From positions 1 through 53,810 of the IMG/VR virus record IMGVR_UViG_3300010938_000051: DNA of 53,810 bases; one strand, 5' to 3'. The translations under genes and the position numbers were made by a program. A model generated the notes under the pieces. The model saw only the letters and a list, made by a program, of their open reading frames with translations, searched no databases and was not told where the DNA came from. Source of the stretch: a virus. Positions 6,262 through 12,661 of the stretch are shown one piece after another. Positions within the stretch are counted from its first letter, which is position 1; the number at the start of each line of letters is the position of its first letter.

Positions 6262-7260
6262 ATGGAGTGGTTTAAACACTGGCACGGCATGATCAACGAT
6301 CCGAAGCTGATCTATGTCGCCAAAACAGCGCGTCGGCCGATGTGCGAGGTCGTCGCGGTCTACATGGCCATGATGGAGAATGCCAGCGCCAACGAGGAGG
6401 AACGGGGCACGCTCAAGGGCTGGGATCACGAGGTCATGGGCTGCGTACTCGAAATCGATCCGGCGGCGGTCAAAGAAATCTACGTGGCGATGCAAGGCAA
6501 GTTGCTCGCTGGCAACAGGGTCTCCGATTGGGAGACCCAACAGCCTGCTCAGAAGGATACTCCTGTTGCGCGCGTCACCAAGCGTCGCAGCCGGAAGCGG
6601 GCAGAAGCTAATAGACGTATCGTCAACAAACTCATTGAACTTGGCGACAAGATTGATTGGCATAGCATCAATAGATTAGATGAAACTAATGTACCTAGCA
6701 TCAAGAAGGGTGGACGTGGCGTCAAAAAACAGCGCCTCACACGCGCGCGCGCGTATCAAGATCAAGATCAAGAATTAATATATAATAATAAAATCAAAAA
6801 CGCGCGCACGCGCGCGGAGGGGGGCGCGCGCTCACGCGCGCGCGAGGAGGTTTCCTTCAATCGAAGGAAGGGAGGGGGCGCGCTCCGCGCGCCGAGGGAG
6901 GTTCCCTCTTGGGAGCCGGAGGACGAGGGGACGTCTGAAGGGGGCGCGCCGCGCGCGCCGGAGGAGACGTTCGCCTCTTGGAGGCGCGAAGAAGGCGCGC
7001 GCAGCGCGCCGAGCCGGAGTCTCCTCGCGAATGCCGAGGGCCTCGGTCTCAACGTGAAATTGTTGCGCGCCGCGACGGAACGGGCCGTGCCGCGAAATCC
7101 GAGTGCCTACTTCCGGACCCTGTGTGTTTCCGAACTCGCGAAGAAGCTTCCGCGCGTGGATCGGTCGGTTCTATCGGCCGCCATGTCCGGGAAGCCGGAC
7201 GCGAAAGCGGCTGTGATGTCCTTGCTTGTGGAGATCGCCGATGAAACGGTTGACGCCTGA
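6262..7260 (+). CDS. Replication initiator containing the origin
   Basis: A 332-residue protein in three parts. The N-terminal domain (1-95) starts MEWFKHWHGMINDPKLIYVA, as in phage replication-organizer proteins. A basic central region is followed by a repeat-coded low-complexity segment (about 180-255: EGGARSRAREE, GGALRAPREVP, GGAPRAPEETF). The C-terminal helical domain (255-332) could bind helicase. AGCGAGGAGGTTTCC precedes the ATG. As in lambda O, the origin seems to lie inside the gene: an AT-rich stretch at 6752-6800 followed by GC-rich repeats. No helicase or polymerase gene is present, so host DnaB and Pol III are presumably recruited. Confidence 0.65.
   Translation: MEWFKHWHGMINDPKLIYVAKTARRPMCEVVAVYMAMMENASANEEERGTLKGWDHEVMGCVLEIDPAAVKEIYVAMQGKLLAGNRVSDWETQQPAQKDTPVARVTKRRSRKRAEANRRIVNKLIELGDKIDWHSINRLDETNVPSIKKGGRGVKKQRLTRARAYQDQDQELIYNNKIKNARTRAEGGARSRAREEVSFNRRKGGGALRAPREVPSWEPEDEGTSEGGAPRAPEETFASWRREEGARSAPSRSLLANAEGLGLNVKLLRAATERAVPRNPSAYFRTLCVSELAKKLPRVDRSVLSAAMSGKPDAKAAVMSLLVEIADETVDA
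6738..7035. other. Probable replication origin (AT-rich element plus iterons)
   Basis: Inside the initiator gene an A/T-rich block (6752-6800, with three tandem ATCAAG units followed by AATTAATATATAATAATA) is bracketed by alternating CG tracts. Four GC-palindromic units follow (around 6821, 6874, 6940 and 6993), each of the form GGCGCGC-N-GCGCGCC followed by a purine-rich GGAGG hairpin half. An unwinding element beside direct repeats in an initiator gene is the plan of lambdoid origins. The alternating CG tracts could adopt Z-form. Experimental or cumulative-skew support is not available here. Confidence 0.6.
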
Positions 7261-7477
7261 TGAAATCGCTGCCCATACAATGGCGACGATCCGCGTTTTG
7301 CGGGCGGCGCAGGATGTGAATTCCGTTCGACAAGTTGCGTTTGCGTGGCGTGCATGGGCTGCGGACAACGGGGTTGCAGCCCAAATCCGCGAGCATGTGT
7401 CGATTGTTGAGGCCGAGGTTGCCCGTGAGTTGCAGGTGCGGCAGAAGACAACTGTGCGCAATTCGGTTGGAGGATGA
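7241..7477 (+). CDS. 78-residue helical protein
   Basis: Starts at an ATG with GGAG upstream, overlapping the end of the initiator gene by 20 bases. The sequence is helical throughout (DEIAAHTMATIRVLRAAQ, AFAWRAWAADNG, EHVSIVEAEVARELQVR), with no recognised motif. Coupling to the initiator gene suggests an accessory replication role, but this is only context. Confidence 0.6.
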   Translation: MKRLTPDEIAAHTMATIRVLRAAQDVNSVRQVAFAWRAWAADNGVAAQIREHVSIVEAEVARELQVRQKTTVRNSVGG

Positions 7478-7480
7478 GCG

Positions 7481-8170
7481 ATGGCCGAGAATGTCGGAAA
7501 ACTTATTGGGGCTTGGTGTCAAAATTTTTACCCGCCGGAGTTCGCTAATGGATGGACGTATGTTGGCGGTGGGTATGTGATTATTCGTGCGCAAGGAAGG
7601 TTCACTGATGGCGAAGGAAAACTGTTCGCTAAATCGGTAAAATGGTTTGACGAGATGTCTCGGAGGGCGTTTGTTCCGTATCGTCCGATTGGTGGACAAG
7701 CGCTTTCTGAAAGGTGTTGTGTGTGTGGGGGAATGGGCTGGGTTGTGCGTTGTCCAGAATGCTGCGGATCGGGAGACGAAGAATGTCCCCATTGTCGGGG
7801 GGCAATAGCCTGCAAAAAATGCAGTGGAGAGGGTGTTGTCGGGATTGAGGAGGAAAAATCAGATTGCGGGTGCAAATGGTGTCATGGGGCAGGCGAGCGT
7901 CTGGTGCCTGACAGTCGCGCGGTTGATTTCGGGAATGATATTTTGCTTGGAATTGATTACGTGTGGCTCGTTCAGAGGTTGCCCGGTCCAATTGAGTGGT
8001 CCCTGCCCGATCTGAGCATTCCGTTGACGCCGTTAGAAACGCGAGTGGATGTCCTCGGTGTTGCATTCCGTGGCCCAGGATGGGAGGCAATCATTGCCAG
8101 ATGGCGCAGAGTGTCAGGCCAAAATATTGTCATGGCGCAAGATTTGTATGTGCCGGAAAATGTGTCATGA
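7481..8170 (+). CDS. DnaJ-type zinc-finger protein without a J domain
   Basis: A 229-residue protein. Residues 80-142 hold a cluster of CxxC motifs (CCVCGGMGW, CPECCGSGDEECPHC, CKKCSGEG, CGCKWCHGAGE) that matches the CxxCxGxG cysteine-rich domain of DnaJ, binding two zinc ions. No HPD-containing J domain or DnaJ C-terminal domain is seen, so it cannot stimulate DnaK in the usual way. The surrounding parts are unrecognised. GGAGGATGAGCG provides a good ribosome site. The gene uses T more than its neighbours (frequent GTT, TGT, ATT), which suggests a separate origin. Confidence 0.65.
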   Translation: MAENVGKLIGAWCQNFYPPEFANGWTYVGGGYVIIRAQGRFTDGEGKLFAKSVKWFDEMSRRAFVPYRPIGGQALSERCCVCGGMGWVVRCPECCGSGDEECPHCRGAIACKKCSGEGVVGIEEEKSDCGCKWCHGAGERLVPDSRAVDFGNDILLGIDYVWLVQRLPGPIEWSLPDLSIPLTPLETRVDVLGVAFRGPGWEAIIARWRRVSGQNIVMAQDLYVPENVS

Positions 8171-8203
8171 GTGCCAATTAATTTGCGCAACGGAGGACAG
8201 CCC

Positions 8204-8227
8204 ATGAGGGCTGGGAGCGGGCGATGA
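8204..8227 (+). CDS. Seven-codon leader peptide coupled to the next gene
   Basis: A tiny frame, MRAGSGR and stop, begins 6 bases after a strong GGAGGA, and its TGA overlaps the ATG of the 8224 gene (ATGA). The codons also sit in a small hairpin (AGCCC-ATGA-GGGCT). The membrane-protein gene at 8224 has no other good ribosome site, so re-initiation from this leader is a reasonable reading. Confidence 0.45.
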   Translation: MRAGSGR

Positions 8228-8499
8228 TTGGCGGCGAGCTGCTGGGTGTCCTCGAAAAACTTCTTCTGATTTATTTTGCCGGAATCCCGTTGACGTTTGT
8301 TGCCGGGGTTGTTGTGAGCCTCATTCAAAGTTATCGAGGGAAGGACGATCCAGAGTGCGACTTGGGGCTTTGTTTCATCGTGGTTTACTCGGTGCTTTGG
8401 CCCGGCGTGTGTTTGGTGCTCCTCGATATGATGTTTGATCGCGTGCGTAATGTGGTTTCTGGAGTTGGGTTGCGCCGAAGGCGGAAGGGTGGGTCATGA
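8224..8499 (+). CDS. Two-pass inner-membrane protein
   Basis: A 91-residue protein with two hydrophobic stretches (about 9-35, LEKLLLIYFAGIPLTFVAGV; and 48-68, CFIVVYSVLWPGVCLVLLDM) joined by a short charged loop (YRGKDDPEC), and a basic C-terminus (LRRRRKGG). Probably an inner-membrane protein with a cytoplasmic basic tail. No family is recognised. It overlaps the next, exported gene by ATGA, so the two may act together at the envelope, for example in exclusion of other phages. That is a guess from context. Confidence 0.65.
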   Translation: MIGGELLGVLEKLLLIYFAGIPLTFVAGVVVSLIQSYRGKDDPECDLGLCFIVVYSVLWPGVCLVLLDMMFDRVRNVVSGVGLRRRRKGGS

Positions 8500-9011
8500 G
8501 GGCGGTCATAGCTATTGTGGCACTCGTGCTGTGGGCGGTCGGCGCACGCGCGACCGAGAATCCGTATGCCGATCCGGCTCAGTGGAAGCGTCCTTGGGAA
8601 CGCGAGATCGAGCGCCGTCTTGAGCGCGCCGAGTCGCGCCGCGAAGTCCGGCATCGTCATGCTCCTCGGGTCAAGGCATGGGTGAAGGTCCAACGTGGTC
8701 CTGATCCAGCATATGACGGCAATCCGCATTGCCTCATCGAGAAGCGCGCGGTTGGTACGCCTCACGCGACGGAGGCAGCCGCGATCGATGCGGCGAAGCG
8801 GGACTGGCAGGCCGTGGTGCGTTACGATCACGGCGAAAAGTACATGAACATCGAGGATGCAAGAAACATTCGGTATCGGTGTGCGCGCGCCGAGACGAAC
8901 GAAACTACGGCTGGGCGCGTCGTCGAAAGCGTTACGGGCGGCAATGTCTGGCGGATGCGCTGCGAGATCGTGGCGCAGCCGTGCCGGCGAGGGCTGGAGC
9001 CGGTGCGATGA
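8496..9011 (+). CDS. Exported protein with signal peptide
   Basis: A 171-residue protein opening MRAVIAIVALVLWAVGARAT, a compact signal peptide with an ARA-type cleavage site near residue 19. The mature part is Arg-rich and helical first (about 30-60), then a globular domain with paired cysteines (HCLIEK, YRCARAE, MRCEIVAQPC) that could form disulfides in the periplasm. No family is recognised. Translation is coupled to the preceding membrane protein. Confidence 0.65.
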   Translation: MRAVIAIVALVLWAVGARATENPYADPAQWKRPWEREIERRLERAESRREVRHRHAPRVKAWVKVQRGPDPAYDGNPHCLIEKRAVGTPHATEAAAIDAAKRDWQAVVRYDHGEKYMNIEDARNIRYRCARAETNETTAGRVVESVTGGNVWRMRCEIVAQPCRRGLEPVR

Positions 9012-9337
9012 TCCGCAATTCCTCGCCGGAGTTTTCCTGCAACGGCTTGGTTTGGGAATGTTTTTGGATACCGGAGCGTCATGTCTACAGATGGCGCACG
9101 AAATGCGGTCGTTACGTAGCGGGCAGGGTTCTCGGCAAGAAATATTATCAGCTTTCGATTGATGGCGTTGTGCGAAAGGAAGAATTTGTGTCCCTGATCG
9201 AGGCAATGCGCGCGGTCGGGAGTGATAGTCAGGTGGCGTTGCGTAGAGGAAAAACTATGCGAGGTCGCCATGCTGACGACGCTGCTGACAATCTATCTTA
9301 CCACGGGCGCTATCATTCGCGAGCCAATGGCGATTGA
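9008..9337 (+). CDS. Small protein, possibly with a read-through tail
   Basis: A 109-residue frame starting at the ATG that overlaps the preceding stop (ATGA). The first 75 residues look like a compact beta-rich fold (VWECFWIPERHVYRWRTKCG, KKYYQLSIDGVVRKEEFVSL). The last 30 or so residues overlap the next gene and are low in complexity and basic, so they may be unconstrained. No family is recognised. Confidence 0.5.
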   Translation: MIRNSSPEFSCNGLVWECFWIPERHVYRWRTKCGRYVAGRVLGKKYYQLSIDGVVRKEEFVSLIEAMRAVGSDSQVALRRGKTMRGRHADDAADNLSYHGRYHSRANGD

Positions 9338-9497
9338 GGATTGCAATCTTCTGGCGAGTGTTGCCAGGAGCGTTTCGGAAGCCGGTGGCTACCTGAGCCG
9401 CGATGAGGTTCCGATTGCCGCCCTCACGTGTGCTGACAAGGCGGTGGTGATGCTGTTGCCGGCGAGCGATGGCGATTGCGGGGACGAGTCAGCATGA
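9270..9497 (+). CDS. Small protein with hydrophobic N-terminus
   Basis: A 75-residue protein starting MLTTLLTIYLTTGA with GAGG 6 bases upstream. The first 14 residues could be a short signal or membrane anchor. Two cysteines (EDCNLLA, LTCADKA) may pair. It overlaps the 9008-9337 frame by 68 bases and the next gene by ATGA. Function is unknown. Confidence 0.5.
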   Translation: MLTTLLTIYLTTGAIIREPMAIEDCNLLASVARSVSEAGGYLSRDEVPIAALTCADKAVVMLLPASDGDCGDESA

Positions 9498-9658
9498 CAA
9501 CGGTTATCCGGAGGTATGTCATCCGGGACGGCAAGCTTGTGCGTCTGTATCGTCTGGATGCGAGCAAGCGCCGTCGGATATATGCGCAGGCAACGCGGGA
9601 GGCCGAAAAATGGATGCGAAAGAGCAAGCCGAAATCGAACGGCTCTGGCAAAAGATAG
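9494..9658 (+). CDS. 54-residue basic protein
   Basis: A very basic peptide (VIRRYVIRDGKLVRLYRLDA, then KRRRIYAQATREAEKWMRKS) whose ATG overlaps the upstream stop. It is likely to bind nucleic acid or another phage protein. No family is recognised. It overlaps the next gene by 49 bases in another frame. Confidence 0.5.
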   Translation: MTTVIRRYVIRDGKLVRLYRLDASKRRRIYAQATREAEKWMRKSKPKSNGSGKR

Positions 9659-9903
9659 TCGCCAGGATCGAGTGGGACGGCGGGGTTCTGCATCGGTCAT
9701 CCTTCGAATCCGAGGTCAAGGAATGGCTTACGGTCCTGCGGCGGGCTTGCGAGCGAACGGAAGGTCCCATGCAGGGGCAGCTTGATTTCTTCCCGTGGCC
9801 GTGGACGGGACGGGAGCCGCCGTCCGCGTTGAGTTATGTTCCGACGGCGGTGCGTTATCATACTGTGTGGGGTGGTGCGGATGGTGGCCATGATGCAGCT
9901 TAA
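9610..9903 (+). CDS. 97-residue protein of unknown function
   Basis: Starts MDAKEQAEIERLWQKIVARI, a charged helix, followed by LKEWLTVLRRACERTEG-like helical sequence and an aromatic turn FFPWPWTGREPP. The end is Gly/His-rich. The start at 9610 is chosen because it opens a good amphipathic helix; the frame is open further upstream. No family is recognised. Confidence 0.5.
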   Translation: MDAKEQAEIERLWQKIVARIEWDGGVLHRSSFESEVKEWLTVLRRACERTEGPMQGQLDFFPWPWTGREPPSALSYVPTAVRYHTVWGGADGGHDAA

Positions 9904-10087
9904 CTCGATCCTCAATCAGCTCCGGCCCTTCATCGTCGTCGTCGCTCTGCTGTTCGGTCTGATCGCCGCCTGGCAGGCATTGTCGGACCTTTTGCCGTTC
10001 CTGCGGCAGGTCTGGGCACCGCGCGGCTCGGCGCAATCGAATGCGATTGTGGCGGCGGCGCTGGCGATTGTCGGAGGGAATCGGTGA
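9881..10087 (+). CDS. Single-pass membrane protein
   Basis: A 68-residue protein with one hydrophobic helix (PFIVVVALLFGLIAAWQALS) followed by a short linker and a second weakly hydrophobic end (NAIVAAALAIVGGN). The ATG at 9890 is an alternative start. The stop TGA overlaps the GTG start of the NusG-like gene (GTGA), so translation is coupled to it. Function is unknown. Confidence 0.55.
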   Translation: MVAMMQLNSILNQLRPFIVVVALLFGLIAAWQALSDLLPFLRQVWAPRGSAQSNAIVAAALAIVGGNR

Positions 10088-10587
10088 TATGGTATGTGGT
10101 CAAGGTCGCGCCGCAAATGGAGCGGCGCGTCGGCCGCGAAGTTCATAGGGGGCTCGGGCTGGACTGGTATGTGCCGGTGGAACGGCGGGAGATTGTTCGC
10201 AGCGGGCGCAAGGCCGAGCGGTGCGATCCTTTGATCCGAGGGTATGTCTTTGTCCGGGACGTGGCCGAGACGGTCTGGCACGATCTGCGGGCGATCAGGG
10301 GGGTGCGCGGCTGGCTTGAGGCGGATGGTGTGCCGGCGGCGGTGACGGATTCCGAGGTCGCGCGCATCCGGGTGCTGGAGGCCGAATTTAACGCGGCGGC
10401 TCGGGCGTCCCGCCGCTCGACGACGTGGCGCTCCGGGGACCGGGCGCGCGTCATCGCCGGCCCATTCGTAAACATGGATGTTCTGCTTGAGGTTGTCCGT
10501 GGCCGGCACGTCCGGGTGGATAGTCCGGTGGGGCCGGTCTGGGTGCCGGTCGGGCATCTGGCGCGGCCGGACGGGCAGCCGTCGTAA
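10084..10587 (+). CDS. NusG/RfaH-like transcription antitermination factor
   Basis: A 167-residue protein. The NGN domain begins at once with WYVVKVAPQMERRVGREVHR, continues through DPLIRGYVFVRD (the conserved GYVFV strand) and RAIRGVRGWL, and a KOW-like domain follows (about 119-150: RSGDRARVIAGPFVNMDVLL). NusG paralogues clamp RNA polymerase and suppress pausing or termination. It starts with GTG overlapping the previous stop and is the last gene before a terminator-rich antisense region, where a polymerase-modifying factor would be useful for reaching the late genes. RfaH-like paralogues are the nearest known logic. Confidence 0.85.
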   Translation: MIWYVVKVAPQMERRVGREVHRGLGLDWYVPVERREIVRSGRKAERCDPLIRGYVFVRDVAETVWHDLRAIRGVRGWLEADGVPAAVTDSEVARIRVLEAEFNAAARASRRSTTWRSGDRARVIAGPFVNMDVLLEVVRGRHVRVDSPVGPVWVPVGHLARPDGQPS

Positions 10588-10612
10588 GCCTATGTATGGG
10601 CCTTTGCCGGCC

Positions 10613-10643
10613 AAAAAAAAGGCCCCGGTGGTGAGCCGGGGCC
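10613..10643 (-). terminator. Intrinsic terminator of the leftward cassette
   Basis: GGCCCCGG (10621-10628), a 7-base loop and CCGGGGCC (10636-10643) form a perfect stem. Read leftward it is followed directly by eight T residues (10620-10613), a textbook intrinsic terminator 20 bases after the stop of the 10664-10888 gene. On the plus strand it lacks a U-run. Confidence 0.9.
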
Positions 10644-10663
10644 GAGGTTGGAGGAGGATGTTG

Positions 10664-10888
10664 TTATTGGGTGGCGCGTCGGATGCGCCGCCATGCCGTG
10701 GTCCGCGAGAGCCACGGGAATCGGCGTCGCATCTGCCGGATGGTCGGCGGCAGGCCGAAGACCTCCTGGTGCCATGCGGCATAGTCAGTCTGGAGCTTGC
10801 GCACCGTGGGGTGATCCGGTGGTAGGAAGATGCGCTGGGGTCTTGCGCGGAGTCCGCGAATCGCATAGATACTTGTCATCGGTTTCAT
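10664..10888 (-). CDS. Small HTH protein
   Basis: A 74-residue basic protein starting at the ATG with GGAGG 5 bases upstream (a second ATG is at 10879). The C-terminal half (LPPTIRQMRRRFPWLSRTTA, then WRRIRRATQ) reads as a helix-turn-helix with a basic recognition helix; the first half includes LQTDYAAWHQEVFG. It is the last gene before the intrinsic terminator and is probably a DNA-binding regulator. No close family is recognised. Confidence 0.6.
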   Translation of the reverse strand: MKPMTSIYAIRGLRARPQRIFLPPDHPTVRKLQTDYAAWHQEVFGLPPTIRQMRRRFPWLSRTTAWRRIRRATQ

Positions 10889-10900
10889 CCTCCGATGGTT

Positions 10901-10946
10901 AGCCCGCCGCCCTTGCCTTCGAAAAGCAAGGGGCTTCCGGCGGGCT
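10901..10946. terminator. Two-stem hairpin before the HTH gene
   Basis: AGCCCGCCG pairs with CGGCGGGCT, and the inner CCCTTGC pairs with GCAAGGG, around a loop with TTCGAAAA. It lies between the 11094-11330 and 10664-10888 genes, just upstream of the latter's ribosome site. It probably attenuates transcription or stabilises RNA. It does not share the AATGACCTAA box of the neighbouring repeat modules. Confidence 0.6.
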
Positions 10947-11050
10947 AATTTCATTCCGGTTGGGGCTGGCCGGTTTCCGGCCATTCGTAAGCCTATGGCC
11001 GGATGGGAGGGGCGGCGAGGGGCCGCATTCGTAAACGTGTTTTGTGTCAC

Positions 11051-11090
11051 AATGACCTAAAAGGAGCCCGCCCCCGAAGGGGCGGGCGGG
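11051..11090. repeat. Intercistronic hairpin module, copy 1
   Basis: AATGACCTAA followed by AGGAGCCCGCC and a hairpin (GCCCGCCCCC, loop GAA, GGGGCGGGC). The same box-plus-hairpin recurs at 11820-11857, 12241-12280 and 12451-12484. In the leftward mRNA the hairpin falls directly after the stop codon of the 11094-11330 gene. Confidence 0.75.
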
Positions 11091-11093
11091 GAA

Positions 11094-11330
11094 TTAGTGT
11101 GCGGTGGGCTGCTGGGGCTCGATGTAATAATACACGTCGCCGTTGCGGCGGAGGATTTTTTCCTCGACCAGGACAGCCATCATCATTTCGAAGTGACGAG
11201 CGTTCATGATGCCCATTAGGGGCGCGTAGAGCATGCTGCCGGGCGCGCCCTGATCGCCAGATGTCCGCACCGCATCGACGACGGTATAGAGCAGCACGGT
11301 TGCCACAGAAATTTCGGCAGGCTTGAACAT
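11094..11330 (-). CDS. 78-residue protein of unknown function
   Basis: Opens MFKPAEISVATVLLYTVVDA and continues with helical sequence (YAPLMGIMNARHFEMMMAVL) and a C-terminal beta-like VEEKILRRNGDVYYYIEP that looks like the wing of a winged-helix fold. AAGAGGA lies upstream of the ATG. It could be a small winged-helix regulator, but no family is recognised. Flanked by hairpin modules that set it apart from its neighbours. Confidence 0.55.
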   Translation of the reverse strand: MFKPAEISVATVLLYTVVDAVRTSGDQGAPGSMLYAPLMGIMNARHFEMMMAVLVEEKILRRNGDVYYYIEPQQPTAH

Positions 11331-11369
11331 GTTTTATCCTCTTGTTGTGACTGCTCATTCAGGTCCGGA

Positions 11370-11780
11370 TCATCGAATTTGGCGGAGTGCCGCGTTTAGC
11401 TTCGGATCAAGTTTTTTGGCCTTGAGGCTGTTGCGGTCGCGCGTGTCAAAACACAGTTTCATGAACTCTGCATTTTGACGAAATGCCTTTGCTGTCTCAG
11501 CGAAGTCAGTTTCTTGCCACGCTGTTTCCGCCACGTTGCACGCGAGGCACTGCACGGCGAATTCCTTTGCCGCTGCACGCGACGTTAGGCCGTACTCGCC
11601 GCTTATGATCGCCGCCCCGCTCATGACATGCGTGACGTGATAGACGGTGTGTTCCAGATACGGCTCCGCGTGAATTGCAATATATCCTGATTTGTGCACC
11701 AGGGCGGGTTGAAGTTTCCGCTCGCCAGTGTTGCGGCAAATCATGATATTGCTCTCGCGCCACGTTTTTTCTTTTGCCAT
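11370..11780 (-). CDS. 136-residue protein of unknown function
   Basis: Starts MAKEKTWRESNIMICRNTGE with AAGGAGGATGAA just upstream. The N-terminal half is beta-rich (KLQPALVHKSGYIAIHAEPY, then YHVTHVMSGAAIISGEYG) and the C-terminal half helical (SRAAAKEFAVQCLACNVAET, AKAFRQNAEFMKLCFDTRD). No family is recognised. A longer frame to 11819 has no better ribosome site. Confidence 0.6.
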   Translation of the reverse strand: MAKEKTWRESNIMICRNTGERKLQPALVHKSGYIAIHAEPYLEHTVYHVTHVMSGAAIISGEYGLTSRAAAKEFAVQCLACNVAETAWQETDFAETAKAFRQNAEFMKLCFDTRDRNSLKAKKLDPKLNAALRQIR

Positions 11781-11819
11781 TTCATCCTCCTTCGTTGGCT
11801 TCAATTGGTCACCTTTCAA

Positions 11820-11857
11820 AATGACCTAAGAGCGCCCGCCCCTGAAGGGGCGGGCAG
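11820..11857. repeat. Intercistronic hairpin module, copy 2
   Basis: AATGACCTAAGAGC followed by GCCCGCCCC-TGAA-GGGGCGGGC (11834-11855), a perfect 9-bp stem with a tetraloop, 6 bases after the stop of the 11862-12203 gene in the leftward direction. The flank CACCTTTCAAA is shared with copy 3. Confidence 0.8.
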
Positions 11858-11861
11858 GAAA

Positions 11862-12203
11862 TCATTCATCGCATTCCCTCATCTGCCGATATTCGGCATC
11901 CGAGAGGACGACATATTTGCTATCAGCGGGGGCGTGGTTGTAGTTGTAATAATCGAGGATTTTTTGATCTATCACGTTCCGCGCCTCATCGAGGTCTTGG
12001 GCTTTAGCAGTGATAAAGATCGTCGAACGCCAGCACGCTTCATTCGGTCGTCTAATGAGCATCGCATATATGCCGCCAATGAAGGCGATGCAAGTTTGTT
12101 CGCCGCTCGCTGTCACGCACATAGTTGCCGCATCATGAGCGGAGAGCCCTTCGCCGATTGGCACAGCGGTCTCGTGCTGGGGAAAGACAGTGTATGTCGT
12201 CAT
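11862..12203 (-). CDS. 113-residue protein of unknown function
   Basis: Starts MTTYTVFPQHETAVPIGEGL with AAGGAGGATGAACC upstream. The beta-rich first half includes TMCVTASGEQTCIAFIGGIY; the second half has ITAKAQDLDEARNVIDQKIL, then a short acidic end (YRQMRECDE). The pattern resembles small phage proteins that read a context-dependent dose or environmental signal, but no family can be named. Flanked on both sides by hairpin modules. Confidence 0.55.
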   Translation of the reverse strand: MTTYTVFPQHETAVPIGEGLSAHDAATMCVTASGEQTCIAFIGGIYAMLIRRPNEACWRSTIFITAKAQDLDEARNVIDQKILDYYNYNHAPADSKYVVLSDAEYRQMRECDE

Positions 12204-12240
12204 GGTTCATCCTCCTTCGTAAGCATATGGTCACCTTTCA

Positions 12241-12280
12241 AATGACCTAAAAGGAGCCCCGCCCCTTGCGGGGCGAGGCG
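12241..12280. repeat. Intercistronic hairpin module, copy 3
   Basis: AATGACCTAAAAGGAGCCCC followed by CGCCCC-TTGC-GGGGCG (12260-12275). It lies directly after the stop of the 12286-12429 gene on the minus strand. The A/T box and the purine AAGGAG are identical to copy 1, although the hairpin sequence has diverged while keeping pairing. Confidence 0.75.
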
Positions 12281-12285
12281 GGAAG

Positions 12286-12429
12286 TTACATTGCATCGCG
12301 GATGATGAGCGCGGCGGCTATTGCGCCCGCAGTGTGGAAGGCCCGCTCCCATAGACGGGCGGGGTAGAGCCATCCGAGCGCGCCAGCCGTATTGAATACG
12401 AGCATCATCGCTGCGAGTGTGATCGACAT
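12286..12429 (-). CDS. 47-residue membrane protein
   Basis: Reads MSITLAAMMLVFNTAGALGW, a charged turn (LYPARLWERAF), then HTAGAIAAALIIRDAM. There are two short hydrophobic segments, so probably a small hairpin membrane protein. GGAGG sits 7 bases before the ATG. It is the first gene downstream of the strong leftward promoter at 12.6 kb, hence likely well expressed. Function is unknown; small two-helix proteins of this kind can act in exclusion or toxin-type roles. Confidence 0.6.
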   Translation of the reverse strand: MSITLAAMMLVFNTAGALGWLYPARLWERAFHTAGAIAAALIIRDAM

Positions 12430-12450
12430 GATATATCCTCCGATGGTTGC

Positions 12451-12484
12451 AATAACCTAAGAGCGCCCGCTGAAGCGGGCGAGG
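12451..12484. repeat. Intercistronic hairpin module, copy 4
   Basis: AATAACCTAAGAGC followed by GCCCGC-TGAA-GCGGGC (12465-12480). This copy lies in the 5' leader of the leftward transcript, before the first gene, so it is not only a 3' element. It may mark the former end of a lost upstream gene. Confidence 0.7.
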
Positions 12485-12613
12485 AATAGGAGGAGGAGCG
12501 CCACGGACCCGGCTCGTCGCCGTCAGTTCCTGTTCCCTCACGCTCCGGTCTTGCCGAGTGTCTGCTCAGGTATGTGAGCCCGGTGTGAGTTCTTGCCGTG
12601 ACTTTGTGCCCTA

Positions 12614-12642
12614 TAGATAGCACGGCCTTGACGCCACGTCAA
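12614..12642 (-). promoter_or_regulatory. Strong leftward promoter with overlapping operator
   Basis: On the minus strand TTGACG (12642-12637), a 17-base spacer and TATCTA (12619-12614) give a near-consensus sigma-70 promoter for the 12429-10664 cassette. Its -35 lies within the palindrome TTGACG-CCA-CGTCAA (12628-12642), an evident operator, so a bound repressor would block it directly. Confidence 0.75.
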
Positions 12643-12661
12643 CAGCCCTATGTGCGACAAG

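Noticed and set aside
12200-12541. A long frame antisense and overlapping the 12286-12429 region
   Set aside because: It runs through the hairpin module and has no ribosome site or recognisable protein features; the short membrane gene explains the region better.
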